A stretch of 64,000 nt of DNA from Hemibagrus wyckioides (Eukaryota; Chordata; Actinopteri; Siluriformes; Bagridae). The notes beneath the pieces were generated by a model. The model was not told the DNA's origin and did not search any database. It saw nothing but the letters and a program-made list of their open reading frames with translations. Shown here one piece after another: positions 1 to 13,139 of this stretch (the first letter of the stretch is position 1; each line of letters starts with the position of its first letter). Both the position numbers and the translations under genes were made by a program. The stretch spans positions 8,330,001-8,394,000 of the forward strand of contig NC_080727.1 in NCBI RefSeq assembly GCF_019097595.1. The letters are read 5' to 3'.

Positions 1-579
1 TGCAGAATCTTCTAGAACCTTCTGTTTATTTCCAATTTGGAAGACAACGTGATGTGTTTTTCGCATAATCTTTACATAATGCTCCATTTTTTATAGCTTT
101 ATCTAAGTTGGAGTATTTATTCAGGTGCTGAGTGTAGTCATGCTATACAATACCCGGAGAAGGTTTCTGTCAAGTGTCATGGAAGAAGGACTGCATGAAG
201 GGAATTTGAGCTGAAGCTGCTTATCATATGGCAAGAGTATGGAGATAAAGTATATCACCAGAAAGAGCGGGTGCTGTTTACAACACTGATTGGTTTAAAT
301 TACATGCATTATACTTTAAAGATGGTTGAAAGTAATAGATGGTTTAAAATGCTGACAGCTTCCTGATTTGCAAAGGAGGTCATGACATGGCTGATGTACA
401 GTATATGAGTGATATCTTGGCTTAATCTTCGTAATGAATCGTCTTTCTCAAAATTTCACAAAATAACAAATCCGAAAACGCAATAACAAATCTGAAAATA
501 GAATAAGCATACTTAATATCTTTCTCTCTCTCTCTGTCTTTTTCTGTCAAGCTATACATCCCACTCCCGACCTCCCAGT
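1..579. other. Intergenic, no gene seen
   Basis: AT-rich unique-looking sequence. I see no exon, RNA gene or recognisable repeat apart from a short (TC)n run near 522-535. Confidence 0.5.
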
Positions 580-1030
580 GTTCTGAGTTTCCAGTGTGAC
601 CACTGCCTCTACCCCTGGTCGGAGTCTTGTCGCTTTGTGGTGCTCACTGATGCTGTGGATGGATCTGTGTGGACAGCCTGTTACCAGGAGACAGCCATGG
701 ACAGAGCCACTTGGGGACTATCACACCATCACGGATCTGCCGTTACATCGGTCAGCTTGCGACAGCAAGCAATTAGTGCCTCTAATGAACTCCAAAACTA
801 TACTTACCTAATAGTTCCCCATAAGCCCGTGGTTGCTGTTGTAGAAAGGACATTATTTAGTTACATTTACATTATTTACTGTTTAGTGTCACCCAAATGA
901 GGATGGGTTCCCTTCTGAGCCTGGTTCCTCTCAAGGTTACTTCCTTATATCATTACAGGGAGTTTTTCCTTGCCACTGTCGCCGTAGACTTGCTCATTAG
1001 GGATAAAATAGTTACTTTAATTTAAACTTT
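580..1030 (-). repeat. Dispersed teleost repeat, copy 1
   Basis: The best-preserved part is about 890-1,030, with the motif AGGGAGTTTTTCCTTGCCA followed by CTTGCTCATTAGGGAT. The same block appears on the opposite strand at 4,660-4,710, so it is a family member and not unique DNA. The upstream part (580-890) has short overlapping open frames in two registers but no protein I recognise, and probably belongs to the same element. Orientation is given relative to the copy at 4,545. Whether it is the 3' end of a LINE or of a SINE cannot be decided here. Confidence 0.5.
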
Positions 1031-1063
1031 ATATATATATATATAAACAAACCGGAAAAGGTA

Positions 1064-1516
1064 GGTATAGTGTGCGAATGGAATTCTTACCGCTGACTGG
1101 ACGAGACATCTGTCACTCAAGATATACAAGAAATAGAAAATTGTAAATTAAACTTTATTTCTTGTACATGTTTGGAGTTCTGTGTAAACTATTTTATCTT
1201 TATCTTTTAAAGAAAATAACAAACATATATATTTATATTTATAAGAAAATGGAATTCATTCAATGCTACTTTAAGGAAGGACATTCATATGCCCTGATAT
1301 GGATATATCGCTAATGTATCATGGAGTAAGGTTACTTTTACACATTAAACTATTACAGATTAAACGATTTAAGGAATGCTATAAGAGCAGAGCTGCACTC
1401 ATTCATACACACACCAATCCACTTTCTACTGCTGCAGCCTGCTGTACTTCCTGTATATCTTGAGTGACAGATGACTTGTTCAGTCAGCAGTAAGAATACC
1501 TTTCGCAAACTATACC
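1064..1516. mobile_element. Fold-back element with ~70-bp inverted repeats
   Basis: The segment 1,064-1,133 is the imperfect reverse complement of 1,446-1,516. Shared blocks include GGTATAG, GCTGACTG and CATCTGTCACTCAAGATATA. About 310 bp of AT-rich sequence separates the arms. No transposase remains. The structure fits a non-autonomous DNA element (MITE or fold-back type); the superfamily is not identified. A (TA)n run lies just outside the left arm at about 1,029-1,047. Confidence 0.55.
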
Positions 1517-2997
1517 TTTCTTCCATTTTGTCTGAATTGTTTTTAGATCTGTTAATTTGGTTTTGCACTTCCCGGCCACCATACAATACACTGGACTGAG
1601 CATCCATTATTAGACAAGAACTTTCTTGACCTTCAGTAGTTTTATTATAATGCCAATAGTTTATTAGTACATATTTTATCTGTCTATTCTTGCACATATA
1701 ACCACCTCACTGTTTTTGTACTATTTTATTTTACTGTACACATTCCATACCAAGTATTGCATCCCCACTGCACTCTGCACTTTTTGTTTATTACTCTTTG
1801 CCCTATCTCATTATCCGTAGTTTTTGTTTTGTATCCTTACTTTATTTTAAATGTACCGAGCTGCTACGACAACATAATTTATTCTATTTAGTACTTTCTT
1901 CCAAATATTTCAGAGAATGTTATCACAATGAAAGTCTGATATGTTTCATCGATAAACATCCAAATTAATTGAAACTAAAAACACAAACGTACGCCGTCAC
2001 ACATGACAGTGCTGACAGGAACTCACTTGGCAGAGAGCTGTGGTCTATTACTTTGATAAACCATGTGTTCTAATTAGGGTACGTTTTCCAAAATGTGTTT
2101 TTTTTCTTCTCTTCTTTCCACATCCGTGTCCTTGCTTTAGCGTGATAACCGAACTAACCTAATGATAAGATCACAACTTTATTGTAATGTGCACTAGAAC
2201 GTACTATTAAATTTTGTGCACATGACAATAAAATGCTTTAATAGTTTTTATTTTATCTCTAAGCCAGCTTGGTAATCACTAAGGGAAGCTTTTCTGTCAC
2301 GTTAATATGATGCAAATGAACGTTAGCTAAATTCCGATCTCCTAATGGCAGCAATGTCACTGTGCCCATGCTAGCATTTTGTGCTGCTCAACAATGCTGC
2401 ACTTCTTCCAAGCTGTGAAAAAGACTGCTTTGTGTAGATGTACTTTACTCTATGAGACCCATTCCAAGTGTACCATTTGGAAATGTAACAAGGGTCACCG
2501 AATTACTTCCTTAAATTTAAATCAACATAAACTTGTGCTGTGACATTTAGAATTTAGGAGCATGTAGGGGTGTTTATATGTGGGAGACAGGAAATGTTGG
2601 TCATCACAAACCACTTACATTAATTGTAAGTTCCCTGGTAATATGCCTGGCCTTTCTGCATAGCACTGCATCCAATATTCTCATAAATCTGATGCTTCCT
2701 AGTGTGTCCTCCCTTCTAACATTTTTTGCTATGAATAAACTGTTTATTCTTCCTTTCATAACTTTGTGCTGTATTATATATTTCTATATTTCTCTCTCAT
2801 AAAAATTCCACTTTCTCCAACATATATCACAAGAAAAATATACTTTGTGTGTGTGTGTGTGTGACTTTTTGACAGCTTGGAGTATTTGTGCATAAACATT
2901 TCCACCCATTTTTTCCCTTCGTCTCTGCCACAGGTGATTTCTCATCAAGCCCTGTGGCCTTCTCTCACTTCAAAGGAAAGGTCAGTATACTCTAGTG

Positions 2998-3002
<5 letters not shown>

Positions 3003-3041
<39 letters not shown>
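3003..3041. repeat. (CA)n microsatellite
   Basis: About 19 uninterrupted CA dinucleotides. Confidence 0.95.
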
Positions 3042-3042
<1 letters not shown>

Positions 3043-3779
3043 CGAAATGCCTCTTCATAAGGGCTTTGTAGAGATAATGTCAACAATTGGACAGATGGAC
3101 AGTCCACTAGTTTAAATGAATTTGCAAAACCATGCTTTTAAGCATAACATTTAACCAGAGCTGACTACATTTTGCTTTGCATGAAGCAAATCATCCGAAA
3201 TGATAATTACAGTGTGGTAATCATATACTGAACGAATGATTCAGAGACTGTCGCTCGCAAGCACCACTGCAAATGCATTTGAGATACATAAAAATGTTGA
3301 AATGTCCATTAAAGGGACAAAACCTGCTAAAGCAAAAAATATTCTCTATGGAAATATCTGTCAACGGAAGGCTATTGAATTTTACTGAGAAGAAAAAAAA
3401 AAATCTTTCATAGTAATGGATAAAAGCTAGTACTTCCTGCTAGGAAAAGCAAGTATCTGTATGTGATACACTAGAAGAGAGATAAAAAAAAAAAGAAAGA
3501 GAGACACACAATGAGGAAAAGTGGTGAAATTCTTACAAATGTGTCGCTTTTTTTTTTTTCTCTCGAAGGCCTGGAGAAAAAGCCCGTGATTGACAGCTGA
3601 AATTCCAGATACAGCTGCATCCTTGAAAGAATTGCTCAAACCACTAACTTTAACACTGAAAACTTTCCAACATGATTTTTTCCCGCAGAGCAATTGTAAA
3701 AGAATGTGAAAAGAAAATGAATCTTTATATAAACTGATGCCACACAATCCGCAATTCTCCCTTTCAGAGTGCTTTCTAT

Positions 3780-3786
3780 TATATAT

Positions 3787-3851
<65 letters not shown>

Positions 3852-3863
3852 TATATATATATA
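3780..3863. repeat. (TA)n microsatellite, interrupted
   Basis: About 42 TA dinucleotides with two AA interruptions. Confidence 0.95.
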
Positions 3864-4544
3864 GGACAGTCGATGTTTGTGTCTGTTTTTATTATGGATT
3901 AAACTAGTTAACATAAATGTTTTCTACATTTCAATTTATCCCACATTTTTCCTCTCAGTGCATATGTACAGTGATGCCATTCATTTAGTTCTTTTAATGA
4001 TATAAAGCCAGAATTGTTCTAGGTACTTTATCATGCAATTTATCTACAATATCTATGCTGTTTTTCCTCATTTGTTGAGGAAGATTGGAGAATCGCAATC
4101 TTTGGAAATGATTCCGACTCCAGAACTGCGACTACTGTTTCAGAATTGTTTGTCAATTTCTCTCCCATGGTCAGTATCAGTCAAAGCTTTAGCATGAACA
4201 CGTCATGTGAATACCAATCAATGGCACGTAAAATCCTATAGGGCACATTTCATGACATTCAAATACAGGTAAAGAAAAATTGTGGTAGGAATTATATTCT
4301 GCTTTTGATCCTTGCTTTAATAGACAGTAGGTGTTAAGAGAGATACATGCTGTGTGTGGGCCACTGGATTACTACTGGGCTGTAGTCTACACTTTGCCTG
4401 GAAAGTCTAAGAAACCAGATCCTTCAAGTTGTAGATGATTAGTCCGGTAATCAGTAACTTGATGTTCATATGCATTTGTTTTAGTTTTTAATGTATCTTA
4501 GATTAAGGCCCACAGTGACCTACTAATAGTACCAATAGAAACAG

Positions 4545-4740
4545 AGTGAATTCAACTCAATATTATTTGTGTAGCATATTAAACAATGGACAAATGTCCC
4601 AAAGCAGCTGTACAGAAGTAAATCAGTTCAGGATCTAAATATTAATTTGAATGCAAATATATTAATTTGTCCTTAATGAGCAAGGCAGGTGTGAGGGTGG
4701 CAAAGAAAAAGTTCTTGGGACAATATATTTAGAAAGAAAC
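4545..4740 (+). repeat. Dispersed teleost repeat, copy 2
   Basis: Starts with ATTATTTGTGTAGCATATT and AACAATGGACA, a block also found at 16,810-16,850. It continues into TTAATGAGCAAGGC and GGTGGCAAAGAAAAAG, the reverse complement of the conserved block at 935-1,005. The three copies share blocks and so define one interspersed family. No open frame is preserved. Confidence 0.55.
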
Positions 4741-6434
4741 TTTGAGATCTGTGTGATTATAAATAATCTCCCTGCTATAACCGTGTACTGTATGGACAAA
4801 GAGTGCAATTAGGAAACAAGTTTTAACATGATGTTTATCATGCTGAAGTTCTCAACTGTTTATTGATGAGACAAAACTCTTCATGGTAACTGAGGTCCCA
4901 AGCTGTCGCAAAAACCCAGTAGAAAACTACAGTACTGGATAGCTTCATTTTAGAGAGTCACTAAAAACTTTTGGACTTTTCAAAAACTTTTTGACTCTTT
5001 TTAAAATCACTCTCTTTTTTTTTTTTTTTTTTAGCTAAATGAGAGAATAGCTGAGATTATAACTAAATATAGAAATATAGTACTAGTATAATATTAACTT
5101 GATCTGCTATGCTGATAAGTTCATGTACTTCATCAGTTTAATCAAATATATCAAATCAAATTTAATCAGTTCAAATCAAAAATAGTTTAAAATGATTATT
5201 AAAATGATATTAAATTCTTTCTTTCTTTCTAAACGAAACAAATCCTGCTTAATACACTGTAGTAGTTTGAGTATTGACAACTGACAATTTTGGCAGACGG
5301 TGGGGGACTGAAAGTGGGTCTCCTGGGGAAAAAGTTTGTATGTGTCTGGAATAGAGGGTCTCATGGTCACAGCATGCAGAGGTTTTGTGAGGTGTCCATT
5401 TAACCCCTGGAGTCTAGTGAGTACTTCCACTGAATTCCAAGTACATGGGGAAAAAAACACTCATCAGTGCACTGCATTGCCTTATTTCCTAAAAAAATAA
5501 ATAAATCCAGCCAAAAGACCACCAAGTGCTAAACCATTATCTATTATTACCCACCTATTAGCATAATGCCAGGTGAACCCAAGCTTAGCCCTTTGGTCAA
5601 CCACAGATCCGCCGGTACAGTGGGGAATACCAGCTGCTCAGATTTCCTGCCAAGCTTTGGCAGGTTACTACAAAAAGAAATATGACCAGGACAGGTAATT
5701 GAAGCTTGTGGATTTATCATTGTTGGATAAAAGTAATGTCATATTGTGATGAATCCAAAGGGAGCAGAAGTCCATCACAATCCAATTTGAGCCATTTTTA
5801 CAGAGACAGGGCCATGTGGGTTTTACTATGGAAAGTAATTACATTTGACAGGGGCATGCTTCTTAAAAGAATAATAGCCCAAAGAAATAGGGATCAGGTT
5901 GTGGATTTGAAATTATAAAAATCTCTAAAACAATAAACTATGCGTAATGCAAAAAATTTAGGGCACATCCCCCATGGGGTTTTAATGACATGTCAATGAC
6001 ATTGCACTCTCTCTGAAATTATGCATCTGTCTATATGCATCTTGTCTTAATAACCCATCATCTTCACTTGCAGAGATGACACTCCTTTCTGAAGCATGTC
6101 TCTCTTTTCTTTCCTTCTCCTTTCTCAATTTACTGAAACGAAATTATGCACATATTCGCAGTAAACAAGCAATTCAAAACATCTGCTAACAATTTTTCAT
6201 TTGCCATAAAACACTGAAGCAGTGGTGTAAGGAGATATACTTAATTAATACTCCCTTGATATAACTGCCTTAAACATTGCTTTTACCCATTTGTAGCATT
6301 TAGAAACCAGTGTAGATATATCATTTCCCATTAATTTGATATCTGTAAACATGTCACAGTCTTTTGAATAAAATACACAATTAAGCTTACCAGTTAGGTC
6401 ATTCACTTTATCCTGATCAGTGTCTCATTACATT
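4741..6434. other. Intergenic, no gene seen
   Basis: No recognisable coding exon or repeat family. It contains a poly-T run at about 5,014-5,032 and short open frames without recognisable motifs. Confidence 0.45.
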
Positions 6435-6605
6435 GCGGTATCACTGAGCATAAGCTGGGACTACACCCTAGATGGACTTGGCTTTTATGAAATTCCCAAA
6501 AAGGTTTAGGGAAGAAAGCTGGAAATCCCAGAGGAAATCAACATAGTCATAGGGTGAGCTTGTGAACCAGGAAACCTGGAGCTGGGATGCAGCAATGCGA
6601 CCAGA
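6435..6605 (-). repeat. SINE remnant, minus strand
   Basis: Read on the minus strand, the sequence has the tRNA-derived SINE layout seen at 28,785-29,085. A degraded head lies near 6,600, and a CTAGGGTGTAGTCCCAG block followed by a CTTATGCTCAGTG tail lies near 6,440-6,475. It is old and divergent. Confidence 0.45.
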
Positions 6606-6779
6606 ATGTAATCACCCTGGTCATTAAATAAGCAAATAAATTATTTACTAATAATCAAAAAACACACATTTATACAGAATGTAGAAATTAAAACCAGTGC
6701 TTTGCTAATATACTGAAGCTGTAAGGTTGAACCACGACAGCTCACACACAGCTGGGAATACAGTACAAGCAGTATACAA

Positions 6780-7010
6780 ACATGGCCGCCTCAAACATGG
6801 ACTCCATTTCCCACAACACACCCACACTTCCACACTCACAGTCACCAGACTTCTGATCTCAGTTACACACTCATCACCTTTATAAACCTCTTTCTGTTAT
6901 AACCTCATTGCCAAGTGATTTCTCTTCCAGTGTTTTCTTTGTGCGGTGTCAATACCAAGCTGTTTGTTTTGCTCATTGTTCTCTGGTTTTGATCTTTGCC
7001 TTTGCTCACA
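6780..7010 (+). mobile_element. Possible LTR-like remnant
   Basis: GGACTCCATTTCCCACAAC is followed about 70 bp later by a TATA-like TTTATAAACC and then a T-rich stretch. This resembles the promoter-proximal part of fish LTR retrotransposons by general memory. I see no flanking gag/pol, no second LTR and no target-site duplication, so this is tentative. Confidence 0.22.
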
Positions 7011-7610
7011 TTTTGGATCACTGCTTTATTTTATCTTGGATACCCTGTTTGCTGATCTGATCGCTCAATTTTGGAATGGTTGTCACGCTGATTTTGGAAT
7101 TGTCTAGGCCACCTGATATACTCCAAGTCTGTGTTCTAACAGAAGCGGCTAATACAGCATGTATTTTGTTTCTTAATAATACCAAAACAGTATGAGTGAA
7201 GTATATAGTAATAAGTAGTATGTAATAAATAACAGTGTATGATCGCTTTAATACTGAATACCAACCAGATACATCAGAGCTATCCATTAGATGAATCAGT
7301 GAAACAGAAGCTTTAATTTGTAGTAACAAGTAATAGTAGATCTGAAGAGAGACGGAGAGAACAAAGAAAAATGAAATTACCGATACTAAGAAAAGAGTCA
7401 ATGAGAAAAGGAGTACTGTGCAAAGAAAGGAGGGGTAAATGGAGATCGACGGAGAGAGATGGAGAGGAGATGTGCAGAGAGCAGATCAAATGATGCAGAT
7501 TTGAGAGATGGCGAGTCGAGGCGGAGATTAAATAACCATAAATGCCTTTTCCTATCGACTATCGTGTCACATAGCATGAGATAAGAAGTTTTAAATGTAA
7601 CATGAACCCA

Positions 7611-7613
<3 letters not shown>

Positions 7614-7652
<39 letters not shown>
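7614..7652. repeat. (CT)n microsatellite
   Basis: About 19 CT dinucleotides. Confidence 0.95.
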
Positions 7653-7654
<2 letters not shown>

Positions 7655-7827
7655 CTTTCTCCTTCACTTACACACTCTTGATCTCTACTCTTTTTTTTCT
7701 TTCTTCCTGCATGGGAGGTCAAAAATAAATCACACTGTAATTAAACATTGCTTAAAAGAAACTGACATCAAATAAACAGTCAAGGAGAGATAAAATCTGT
7801 AATATTAAAAGATAGAAAAATAGGAAC

Positions 7828-7828
<1 letters not shown>

Positions 7829-7880
<52 letters not shown>
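7829..7880. repeat. (AAT)n microsatellite
   Basis: About 17 uninterrupted trinucleotide units. Confidence 0.95.
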
Positions 7881-10800
7881 TCAGATTTCAGCACTCATCT
7901 ATCCCTCTTGCAATCGCAACCCTATCTTTCCCATCTCTCTGCATTTCTTTAGCTTTTTTTCAGAATTTGCTCAATGAGATTTTTGTGCTTTTTTTGTGGA
8001 AAACTAGAATTGGTGAAACGGCAAGCACAGGATTCTTCTTTTAAACTATTACAAGTAAAGACACATATTTAATAACTTTCTATGATAGCTGGACTTTCAC
8101 AAGAGACATCTTGGTACATCTTAGCCCAAATCTGCAGTAATTTATTAAAATCGCAAGTTAATTTTTGCAATAGCAAAATCCCGAGATCTTGGAGTGACTT
8201 CCTTTACCACATTCCTGGCTTCTGGTCATTTAACAGCAATTCCATTGTACTAGACCTTCTTTGTCTGACACTATGCCATGTCTACAGTGGAATAGTGAGC
8301 AGATTCCCACATAAGCAGCCAACAGTTTCAAACTGTGGGATGTTTATTGAGAGAAGGAGGTAATGAACAACAGGTGAGTGTCATTAGTAAATGGGAGTTT
8401 GCTCAGCTTGAATGAGAGGAGGATTGTTTATCATTCGATGAGGGATTCTGGTAGCTTCCCAACTAGGCTTACTTCACGACTTGTTAGACATTAAATATAC
8501 AGTTAAAATCTCTCGGGGGGGAAACTGCAGTAATTCATCTGCATCATCATTACTGATAAATAATTTTGTAGACGATCAAAACCAAGGTGTTCTGCTGCTC
8601 TTTCTCATACTCTTGTCTCCATTTCTGAAATGGACAGAAAATGCATGAGCGTTTGATAGGAAGTCTGAGCGAGCAGAAAGGCTAACCAAGACATAAGTGC
8701 TCTAGACCATTTCTCAAAGGCAATGTGAAAATCAGATTATATTACTTATATTGTAAATGTTATTATATAGTTAAAGTAATTGAAAGTAATGTGTTCTTAC
8801 AGCAATCTACATTACAGTAATCTTTCTTGAGAACTCCTGACCTAGTGTACCAAACCTCACGAACTTTTCTATTAAAAGTGTAGCGTAATTAACCCTTTTT
8901 ACCACACCACTGGCGATCCATTATGCTAACAGAATAGAAATCGATATATCAGACATTTTTAATCAGTATAAACAAATGAATTATTTGGTCGCTTCAAGTC
9001 TGATATCAAGTGAGTCAGGACTTGGATTTTAGTGTGAGATGTGTGTTTTTCCCACTGTTGGATAACCTTACACAGAATTTTAGTGGCTGAAGATAACACC
9101 TTCGAATTTTAGAGGCTTATGAACAAGCATTTGGGGCATCTCAGAGAGCAGAAATGGGTTTGATAATACCATTTACCTTTGAGATAGAAACATTTGTGTG
9201 AAAAAAAATGTGTTTGCTATGAATATATTGCCCAAAGTAGGTTAGGTAAAAACAGAAAAACTCGGGTTTGTTGTTTGGGTTGTTGTGCAAGGTTGTGTTA
9301 AAATTCATTTTCTCTCAGCAGAGCCGATGATCTTCTGCAGCTTCTTGAGAAACAATGGTACTCGATGAAGCACATGATGCTAACTGCAGTATAATTCATA
9401 ACTTTATTATTTTGCTATTGCTAAGAAGGTTTAAGAATGCTAGATCTTTCTACAGCGATAAAAAAAAAATGGACAGTATTTAAAAATAAATCCGGAAAAA
9501 TGACATTTCCACTAAATTAGTCTTTACACTGCCAACAAATTGTGGCAAATAATTATAGTCGAGTCAAGAAGCTTTTCTTGTCATTTGAACCATATGTAGC
9601 TGACAGAAAGAAAAGTATTTGCAAGAAAAACAACATTTAAGACAGCCTTTTATTTGCCTTCATAATTCTGAAAAAGAAGAAGAAGAAGAAGTGCCACCAC
9701 AAATATTTGAATAAAATAGACAAGTAAATTTGTTCACTTGTTTTTCATATATTAAACACACTGTAGCCCAATCTGAGTGTACATTAGTGTTATTCATGAT
9801 ACATGATTTTTTAATGATAAACTGCACCTCGTGAAGTAGCTCATTTTCCTCATCATTTATTCATCTACTTCTCTGCGTGAATTAAAGCTACAGCTTGAAA
9901 GCCACATGGTACAGCAGTATGGAAATGACCTGAAATTAAATTCTTTCTTTTTTCTTTTTTTTCCAGTCCTAAACAAACACAGCTTGTGTTCGAAATGGTC
10001 ACCTACACATTGTTCCCCTCTAATGGAAAATTAGAAACAGTTTATAAAACCTTATTAAAGGAACACATCCGTGTACACTACGATCCAAGGTGTAGACAAC
10101 ATTACACAGGTTTGTTCATCATCAGGGTTTAATAATAGAAAATGTCACAAAAATAGGAATGAAGCAAAAGTAATGGAAACAGTCATAAAAAAAAGAGAAA
10201 GGGCAAAAGTATTGGCACAGGGTAAATCTTAAATGTACAATCGAAAACAGGCAAAGGTCAACACGGCAAAAACAAGAATATCAGAGCAAGACAGGATCAA
10301 AAGTCGAGCGAAAAAAGAAAATTGAAAACCACAGAATAACTATTAACGGCTTGGGTACACACATGCTTACTTACTCGCCCATTATAAATGCATTACTGTT
10401 GTATACCCATTGTTCATCATAGTGTGAAGACTGTCATGGACAATGTAGCCCAGAATACTGTGAAGCAAGGTTTTTCATCTTCTCCAAAAATAAAAAATCT
10501 TTGGATGAGAAATGAAAGCAGAAACATATAGACACACTTTTCTTGTATTTGTGCAAGTAGAGTTTGTGTTAACAGCATTTTCAAGATGTCTATTATTAAT
10601 AGTAAAAACATAGCAAAAGGAGACATTGCAGAAAGAGCAGCACATGCCAACAACATCTGTCTGGCTTGTAAATACATGAAAAAATATATGCCATAGTCCT
10701 GCTCACTATCTGTGTAACAGTATTATCTCCAATGAAGACCATCAGACATTCACTTTCTGGTAATCGTTGTTAATGAATTAATTCTATACAATATCACTGG

Positions 10801-11659
10801 TATTGGTGTGCATTAAAACAGTGAACACAGCTACTGTACAAACTATAGTATTTAGAGTAGATGCTTATCAAGCTTTATAAACACACAGCACTGGATATTG
10901 ACTTTACAAGAGAAATAGGGCGCAAAGCTAATGTGAAAGAGAGACGGGTTTTTTTTATGCTTTAAATCTGTGAGCACCTGTTGCACAGCCAACAAGCAGG
11001 CAGTTTTCAGGACGTTCATACTGAAGTAATGAATTGCACAGCACGATCAGCCAGCCATGACAGAAATGGGCTCTGAAGCATTTATAACAGATATCCTGAT
11101 TCAATTCAGCTGGAATTTTGATTGTGGTTTTTGTTATGCATTGCAGAGGTAAAGTAATCAAAGCAACCAGGCTGCAGTCAGAAGCATCAACAAGCTAAAC
11201 GAAGATAAACTAACCAAGCTAGCTAACACAAACTACAAAATGCATTTTGAATAGCACAACCACAACACTTTTGTGTGGTTGAATCGGATTTCCAAATTAT
11301 AATTCCTTTCAGGGACGACTCATCAATAAGCGCTGACAGGAGAGCTGTACATGGCCTTTCTTCTGTCAGACGTATGTCAATTTTGTGGGCGGAAATTCTA
11401 GACAACTCTTTCTAATCAAATCACAAACCACCTCAATTCTAACCACAGGTGACACATTATTAACAGCAGGTCTCATATCTTTCTTGTCTTTTTTATACAA
11501 ACCTCTATGAAATAGGTTTAGTATTTTGTTGTTTACTTCCTGTGATGTATATTATCTCTAGCACAATGTCTGTAAATGTCCTTCAGTTCTTTCACATGCC
11601 TCATATTGTGTGCAGTAGTCATTAAAATGGACATTGTTTGCTAGCTATATATATATATA

Positions 11660-12858
11660 TACACTATATTGCCAAAAGTATTCGCTCACCCATCCAAATA
11701 ATCAGAATCAGGTGTTCCAATCACTTCCATGGCCACAGGTGTATAAAATCAAGCACCTAGGCATGCAGACTGTTTTTACAAACATTTGTGAAAGAATGGG
11801 TCGCTCTCAGGAGCTCAGTGAATTCCAGCATGGAACTGTGATAGGATGCCACCTGTGCAACAAATCCAGTCGTGAAATTTCCTCACTCCTAAATATTCCA
11901 CAGTCAACTGTCAGCTGTATTATAAGAACGTGGAAGTGTTTGGGAACGACAGCAACTCAGCCACGAAGTGGTAGGCCACGTAAACTGACGGAGCGGGGTC
12001 AGCGGATGCTGAGGCGCATAGTGCGAAGAGGTCGCCAACTTTCTGCAGAGTCAATCGCTACAGACCTCCAAACTTCATGTGGCCTTCAGATTAGCTCAAG
12101 AACAGTGCGCAGAGAGCTTCATGGAATGGGTTTCCATGGCCGAGCAGCTGCATCCAAGCCATACATCACCAAGTGCAATGCAAAGCGTCGGATGCAGTGG
12201 TGTAAAGCACGCCGCCACTGGACTCTAGAGCAGTGGAGACGCATTCTCTGGAGTGACGAATCGCGCTTCTCCATCTGGCAATCTGATGGACGAGTCTGGG
12301 TTTGGCGGTTGCCAGGAGAACGGTACTTGTCTGACTGCATTGTGACAAGTGTAAAGTTTGGTGGAGGGGGGATTATGGTGTGTGGTTGTTTTTCAGGAGC
12401 TGGGCTTGGCCCCTTAGTTCCAGTGAAAGGAACTCTGAATGCTTCAGCATACCAAGACATTTTGGACAATTCCATGCTCCCAACTTTGTGGGAACAGTTT
12501 GGAGCTGGCCCTTTCCTCTTCCAACATGACTGCACCAGTGCACAAAGCAAGGTCCATAAAGACATGGATGACAGAGTCTGGTGTGGATGAACTTGACTGG
12601 CCTGCACAGAGTCCTGACCTCAACCCGATAGAGCCAGGCCTTCTCGTCCAACATCAGTGTGTGACCTCACAAATGCGCTTCTGGAAGAATGGTCAAAAAT
12701 TCCCATAAACACACTCCTAAACCTTGTGGACAGCCATCCCAGAAGAAGCTGTTATAGCTGCAAAGGGTGGACCGACGTCATATTGAACCCTATGGATTAG
12801 GAATGGGATGTCACTTAAGTTCATATGCAAGTCAAGGCAGGTGAGCGAATACTTTTGG

Positions 12859-12866
<8 letters not shown>
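11660..12866 (+). mobile_element. Tc1-like transposon, copy A, near full length
   Basis: Terminal inverted repeats are visible at both ends: TTGCCAAAAGTATTCGCTCA near 11,669 at the left and its reverse complement at 12,841-12,861 at the right. The element lies inside a (TA)n tract, as expected for the TA target of Tc1/mariner elements. It is the only one of three related copies (A, B, C) that keeps both ends. A broken transposase gene occupies most of the interior. Confidence 0.9.
11796..12786 (+). pseudogene. Tc1 family transposase pseudogene (copy A)
   Basis: The protein starts [17 protein letters not shown]. An N-terminal paired/helix-turn-helix DNA-binding region follows ([12 protein letters not shown], then GRPRKL at the hinge), and then a DDE catalytic core of the Tc1 type. 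The first Asp is in WSDESRF (about 12,258), the second in FQHDC (about 12,528), and the Glu is in SPDLNPIE (about 12,632). Compared with copy B, two bases are missing after GACTG near 12,535, shifting the frame just after the second Asp. The second frame then loses an internal segment directly after PIE before rejoining the C-terminal region, whose coding end is likely the TGA at 12,784. The catalytic residues survive but no functional enzyme can be made. Confidence 0.88.
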
Positions 12867-12925
<59 letters not shown>

Positions 12926-12964
12926 TATAGAGAGAGAGAGATATATATATATATATAGATATAT

Positions 12965-13056
<92 letters not shown>

Positions 13057-13057
13057 G

Positions 13058-13132
<75 letters not shown>

Positions 13133-13134
13133 GT
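12862..13134. repeat. Compound microsatellite (TA)(GA)(TA)(TAGA)
   Basis: Begins directly at the right end of Tc1 copy A: (TA)n to 12,899, (GA)n with interruptions to about 12,940, (TA)n to about 13,018, then about 28 TAGA units to 13,134. The long tyrosine/isoleucine open frames here are products of the repeat. Confidence 0.95.
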
Positions 13135-13139
13135 ATATA

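Larger units (their letters stand above)
1517..4544. other. Intergenic, microsatellites only
   Basis: No exon is recognised. Simple repeats: (GT)n 2,847-2,863, (CA)n 3,003-3,041 and (TA)n 3,780-3,863, with several poly-A or poly-T runs. Open frames here (for example 3,427-3,747 on the minus strand) are low-complexity or AT-driven. Confidence 0.5.
7141..11659. other. Intergenic, microsatellites only
   Basis: No gene or transposon recognised over about 4.5 kb. Simple repeats are (CT)n 7,614-7,652 and (AAT)n 7,829-7,880. Open frames such as 10,417-10,677 (minus) and 8,082-8,363 (plus) lack recognisable domains. Confidence 0.45.

Noticed and set aside
7018..7401. 127-codon minus-strand frame as a membrane protein
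   Set aside because: Hydrophobic but AT-driven, no recognisable family, no flanking gene signals.
10130..10215. Tc1 ends near CAAAAGTATTGGCAC
   Set aside because: Only a short match to a Tc1-type terminus, with no partner end and no transposase scrap nearby.
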